Positions 13,615 to 16,533 of a stretch of 16,533 bases of DNA are shown here, in pieces. A model generated the notes under the pieces. The model did no database searches and was not told the DNA's origin. It saw only the letters and a program-made list of their open reading frames with translations. Position numbers and translations under genes: made by a program. Position 1 is the first letter of the stretch. Each line of letters starts with the position of its first letter. Source of the DNA: an uncultured Bacilli bacterium (GTDB lineage: Bacteria > Bacillota_I > Bacilli_A > RF39 > UBA660); assembly GCA_947628075.1 (NCBI GenBank), contig CANQYF010000020.1:1-16533 (forward strand), read 5' to 3'.

Positions 13615-15372
13615 CTACACTTCCTTTTTTACTTCTAACATTTTTTTACTAATTGCTATTTGTTTATTAATACTTTCTAATTGTTCATTAATATCCGTTG
13701 AGGTATTAATTTTTTGCTTGATTTCTTTAATATTATCTTTTTTTATGATATTGTCAAGAGCATTAATATAATCTAAAAAGATTTTATCGTCTAAATCTTC
13801 AAAATTAACCCGGTTAGTAATATTATTGACTAAAACTTTTAAATTATCATCATTTTCAATATAACTTAAGAAGTCTGCTAAGTTAATTTTTTTATATTTA
13901 TCAATATAATACTCTATTTCGGTAATTAAATCTCTTTCTTCTTTTTCTCTTAAAAAACCTAGTTTTTTATTAAATATAGTTAAATATTTAGCATCACTCA
14001 TCATGTAGTAAAGAATATTATCGACACAAATTCTATATTTATCTTTGCTATTTATTTTTTTGACATTTGCTTTTATTTCTTTAATTTCTTTTTTTTCTTC
14101 TTTAAAGTTGGCTTCTTTTTTTAATGTTTCGTAATCTAAATGATATTCATCGCTTAATTTTTTTAAGGTTATCTCTTTCGTTAAATTATCAGCATTATCT
14201 AACATTTTTAGAACATCTTTTACATAAGTAATTAATTCTTCAGTATTATTTAAGTTTTTGTTTTCTTTTAAATATATTAATTTATAGTCAAAGTAATTTA
14301 AACTATTTTTTATAACTTCTCTAAATTTTTCAATACCATATTTAACAATATATTCATCGGGATCTTTAGCACCTTCTAAACGGACAACTTTACATAATAC
14401 ATTATTCTTGGTTAATTCATCTCCCACTTTAATTGTAGCATTAGCCCCTGCTTCATCATTATCTAACATTAAGATAATTGGCACTCTTAATTTTTTTAAA
14501 ATATCCACTTGTTCATTCGTAATAGCAGTCCCCATTAAAGCTAAAACGTTTTTAATACCACTAGAATAAATTCTAATCGCATCCATATTTCCCTCTACTA
14601 ATATAGCATATTTATTTTCTCTAATTGGATTCTTGGCATTATAATAATTAAAGATGATATCGCCTTTTTTATATATTGGCGTTTCTTTAGTATTTATGTA
14701 TTTTGCCGATTTTTCATCATTAAATATACGCCCTGTATAACCAACAACTTTTCCTTCTAAATTAGTTAGTGGTATCATTATTCGATTAACAAAAATATCA
14801 TACCCTTTAATTCCGTCTTTACCTATAAGCCCTAACTCATCTAATTTATTTAAGGGATAATTTTTTTTAGTTAAAACATTATATAAATATTTAGAATCAT
14901 TTAAAGCATATCCTATTTTAAATTCTTTAATTATATCTTCGCCAATATTCCTTTTGGCTAAATATTCTTTCGCTTTAATTCCCTCTTTACTGTTTAAATT
15001 ATTTTGCAAGATTTTAGTAACAAAATCCATAATTTCATACTCATATTTATATTTACTATCGGATGCTTGATTTAATGTAAAATCAACGGGAATTCCTACT
15101 TTATCAGCAACTTTTTTAACAGCTTCTAAATAGCCAATATTTTCATACTCTTTAACAAAGCTAAAAACATTACCCCCTTTACCACAAACAAAGCATTTGA
15201 ATAATTGTCTTTCTTTTGAAACTGACATACTTGGTGTATGATCATCATGAAAAGGACAAATGCCAAAATAATTCTTGCCTTGCATTTTTAAAGGGATATA
15301 ATCAGATATAATATTGACAATATCAGCAGAATTTCTTATCTCATTAATTTTATCTTCACTTATAAATTGCAT
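13615..15372 (-). CDS. dnaG: DNA primase DnaG
   Basis: DnaG lays RNA primers for replication at the fork with DnaB helicase. The 585-residue protein has a CHC2 zinc-binding domain (C39-x2-H42, C60-x2-C63). The RNA polymerase core follows, with VGYTGRIFNDEKSAKYINTKETP at about 210-232. The TOPRIM motifs are LVEGNMDAI (258-266, Glu260) and LMLDNDEAGA (301-310, Asp304 and Asp306). A helical, lysine-rich C-terminal region would bind helicase; it is diverged, as is common. Two TOPRIM positions differ from the usual EGYMD and DGDxAG, but the acidic residues are kept. The ATG has GAGGGTAAAG upstream. It leads the dnaG-rpoD-trmK operon. Confidence 0.98.
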   Translation of the reverse strand: MQFISEDKINEIRNSADIVNIISDYIPLKMQGKNYFGICPFHDDHTPSMSVSKERQLFKCFVCGKGGNVFSFVKEYENIGYLEAVKKVADKVGIPVDFTLNQASDSKYKYEYEIMDFVTKILQNNLNSKEGIKAKEYLAKRNIGEDIIKEFKIGYALNDSKYLYNVLTKKNYPLNKLDELGLIGKDGIKGYDIFVNRIMIPLTNLEGKVVGYTGRIFNDEKSAKYINTKETPIYKKGDIIFNYYNAKNPIRENKYAILVEGNMDAIRIYSSGIKNVLALMGTAITNEQVDILKKLRVPIILMLDNDEAGANATIKVGDELTKNNVLCKVVRLEGAKDPDEYIVKYGIEKFREVIKNSLNYFDYKLIYLKENKNLNNTEELITYVKDVLKMLDNADNLTKEITLKKLSDEYHLDYETLKKEANFKEEKKEIKEIKANVKKINSKDKYRICVDNILYYMMSDAKYLTIFNKKLGFLREKEERDLITEIEYYIDKYKKINLADFLSYIENDDNLKVLVNNITNRVNFEDLDDKIFLDYINALDNIIKKDNIKEIKQKINTSTDINEQLESINKQIAISKKMLEVKKEV

Positions 15373-15460
15373 ATTCTTTACCCTCTAATTATATATATTT
15401 GCGCCTAAATAGTAATTTCCTTTTTTTCTTTTTAATTTTTTTATTTAAAACTTTGCAAAT

Positions 15461-15488
15461 ATCATACCAAAATCAAATAAAATGTCAA
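15461..15488 (-). promoter_or_regulatory. Promoter of the dnaG-rpoD-trmK operon
   Basis: The minus strand has a perfect TTGACA (15483-15488), a 16-base spacer and TATGAT (15461-15466) with TGG before it, giving an extended -10. Transcription would begin near 15454, leaving a purine-rich, AT-rich leader of about 80 bases before the dnaG start. It lies directly downstream of the T tract that ends the preceding gene. Confidence 0.78.
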
Positions 15489-15490
15489 TT

Positions 15491-15515
15491 AAAAAAAACC
15501 ATATTCCTCTATGAT
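15491..15515 (-). terminator. Probable weak terminator of the repeat-protein gene
   Basis: On the minus strand ATCATA (15515-15510), loop GAGGAA and TATGGT (15503-15498) can form six pairs, one of them a U-G wobble. They are followed by an uninterrupted T run to 15491. The stem is short and AT-rich and includes the stop codon, so efficiency is doubtful. The T run is the best evidence. Confidence 0.42.
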
Positions 15516-16282
15516 TCTTCTACTTCATTTGGTAACAAAATGGTATAACTACTAAGCTTTAAAGTATCTTTATTATCTTCAAGCCACTTTCTATTTGCGT
15601 TGTCTTTTACTATTATTGTTTTATGATTATAGGAAAGAAAAAACATTTGGAAAAAGTCTGTTATTTTACTAAATTCAGCATTTCTCAAATCTAAATATTT
15701 AATTCCAGCCCCATAAAACATTCTGCCTATATTGGTTACATTATCTGTATTAAAATTTGATAAATCTAATGATGGCAAAGAAACACTACCAAACATACCA
15801 TCCATATCTGTAACATTTCTAGTATCAAAACTGGACAAATTAAGTTCTTGTAATGATTTCATATTTAAAAACATGCTAGACATTTTTGTTACTTTACTAG
15901 TATTAAATTTTGATAGATTCAATTCTTTTACTTGACTAAGCCCGGCAAATATACCATTTAGGGATGTGACGTTGTTTGTATAAAAACTACTAACATCTAA
16001 TTCTGTAAGTGAACTCATATCACGAAACATGTTTGACATACTTGTAACTTTCATGGTATTAAAATTGGATAAATCTAATTCAGTAAGTGAACTCATGCCA
16101 GCAAACATGTTATCCATTGTCGTTACATTTCTAGTATTTAAATTAGATATATTTAATTTTGTTAAATTTCCATTTCCATTTTCATTTCTAAACATTTCAC
16201 CCATATGCGTAACTTTACTTGTATCAAAGGTTGATATATCTAATTCTTTTAAGTTGCCTAACCACATAAAAGCTCTATTCAT
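15509..16282 (-). CDS. DUF285/BspA-type leucine-rich repeat surface protein, C-terminal part
   Basis: The 257-residue reading frame contains eight tandem repeats of about 25 residues with the pattern L-x-x-L-D-L-S-x-F-x-T-x-x-V-T-x-M-x-x-M-F. That is the BspA/DUF285 type found in surface and adhesion proteins of gut and oral bacteria and protists. A short non-repeat tail follows (IIVKDNANRKWLEDNKDTL), with no LPxTG or other anchor visible. The ATG at 16282 is unlikely to be a real start. It has no Shine-Dalgarno, and the frame remains open for eight codons upstream, encoding VTSM in register with the repeat. The N-terminal part is in another frame at 16291-16533, so the gene appears frameshifted. 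A weak terminator follows. Confidence 0.8.
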   Translation of the reverse strand: MNRAFMWLGNLKELDISTFDTSKVTHMGEMFRNENGNGNLTKLNISNLNTRNVTTMDNMFAGMSSLTELDLSNFNTMKVTSMSNMFRDMSSLTELDVSSFYTNNVTSLNGIFAGLSQVKELNLSKFNTSKVTKMSSMFLNMKSLQELNLSSFDTRNVTDMDGMFGSVSLPSLDLSNFNTDNVTNIGRMFYGAGIKYLDLRNAEFSKITDFFQMFFLSYNHKTIIVKDNANRKWLEDNKDTLKLSSYTILLPNEVEES

Positions 16283-16290
16283 AGATGTTA

Positions 16291-16533
16291 CTACAAATAA
16301 ATATTTTTAATATCTGTTGTATGGCCAATTTTAACGCCTAAGCCGTTATTCCAAGCAGTTCCAATTAAATAAACAGCTTTTTCACCAGTTAGTTCACATT
16401 TTAAATCTGTTGTATCTATATCTATATTGATATCTTTCAGAGAAAGATAACTTTGATCTTCATCTCTATTTGTTAATTCTATATATGTCTCTATACTTTT
16501 ACTATTATTACCGACGATATCTAAACTTATTGG
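16291..16533 (-). pseudogene. N-terminal-side fragment of the frameshifted BspA-type gene (partial at window edge)
   Basis: An open frame enters from the right edge and runs 80 codons to TAG at 16291-16293. The product is a mixed alpha/beta-like sequence with no repeats (YIELTNRDEDQSYLSLKDIN ... LIGTAWNNGLGVKIGHTTDI). It has no domain I recognise. It stops only 8 bases before the ATG of the repeat region, and the repeat frame overlaps its end. Adding one base to the A5 run at 16304-16308 would join IGHTTDIK to KYLFVVTSMNRAF and continue into the first repeat. I infer one original gene with a disabling or switchable indel; two separate genes is the alternative. Confidence 0.55.
16304..16308 (-). 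other. Homopolymer at the inferred frameshift
   Basis: The minus strand has AAAAA at the only homopolymer in the short interval where both frames are open. A6 in place of A5 would restore one continuous reading frame. Short A runs are common sites of natural slippage and of sequencing or assembly errors. Confidence 0.45.

Noticed and set aside
13220..13771. Plus-strand open frame of 183 codons
   Set aside because: It is antisense to the rpoD/dnaG junction, is Ser/Ile/Leu-rich as expected from the reverse strand of Asp/Glu/Lys codons, and has no family resemblance.
15388..15393. TATAAT just before dnaG as its promoter
   Set aside because: Transcription would begin within the Shine-Dalgarno sequence, and there is no good -35. 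The TTGACA/TATGAT pair at 15461-15488 is much better.
15732..16310. Two plus-strand open frames opposite the BspA-type repeats, with repeated peptides of their own
   Set aside because: The repetition is only the mirror of the minus-strand repeats. The minus frames match a known repeat family; the plus ones do not.
16294..16312. Programmed -1 ribosomal frameshift joining the two parts of the repeat protein
   Set aside because: No heptamer of the X-XXY-YYZ type is in the zero frame here, and I see no strong downstream stem. A homopolymer indel is simpler.

Overview
This is a very AT-rich window from a low-GC Gram-positive (Firmicutes/Bacilli-type) chromosome. It looks like an uncultured, reduced, Mollicutes-relative or Erysipelotrichia-like gut lineage, though no species can be named from the sequence. 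The lineage rests on gene content and order: an ireB-ruvX-DUF1292-mltG-O-methyltransferase-U32-U32-greA cluster and a dnaG-rpoD-trmK cluster, both as in Bacillus. TGA ends three genes at tight junctions (trhP1, ruvX, the GspF gene) and the tryptophan codons I checked are TGG, so the code is standard bacterial and not the Mycoplasma code. Almost everything is on the minus strand; only two small genes are on plus. No tRNA, rRNA, CRISPR array or insertion sequence is visible, and no gap without a gene exceeds 150 bases.

Layout, right to left (transcription order for the minus strand). 15509-16533: a DUF285/BspA-type surface repeat protein that appears broken by a frameshift. 11882-15372: dnaG (primase), rpoD (principal sigma factor) and trmK (tRNA A22 methyltransferase), behind a near-consensus promoter. 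11611-11898 (+): a small YqfQ/VrrA-like gene whose 3' end overlaps trmK tail to tail. 9175-11518: a GspF/PilC-type membrane protein with an unusual membrane N-terminus, then a prepilin peptidase. 9088-9183 (+): a 31-residue DUF4044 membrane peptide. 8428-9000: a SpoIIM-family membrane protein whose start codon lies in a perfect 11-bp hairpin. 7390-8364: an unrecognised AAA/ORC-like P-loop ATPase.

2379-7335: an eight-gene operon from ireB to greA with its own promoter and a clear terminator. It combines cell-wall control (IreB, MltG), Holliday-junction/rRNA processing (RuvX), transcript cleavage (GreA) and a complete-looking 5-methoxyuridine wobble-tRNA module (TrhP1, TrhP2, TrmR). 1394-2266: a 290-residue orphan, possibly PBECR4-like, with a strong promoter preceded by two direct repeats one helical turn apart. 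83-1336: trigger factor. 1-82: an intrinsic terminator for a gene outside the window.

Most of the content is core housekeeping. The less ordinary signals are the spoIIM start hairpin, the direct-repeat operator in front of the 290-residue gene, palindromes overlapping extended -10 elements, the extended GspF protein, the uncharacterised ATPase and the frameshifted repeat protein.
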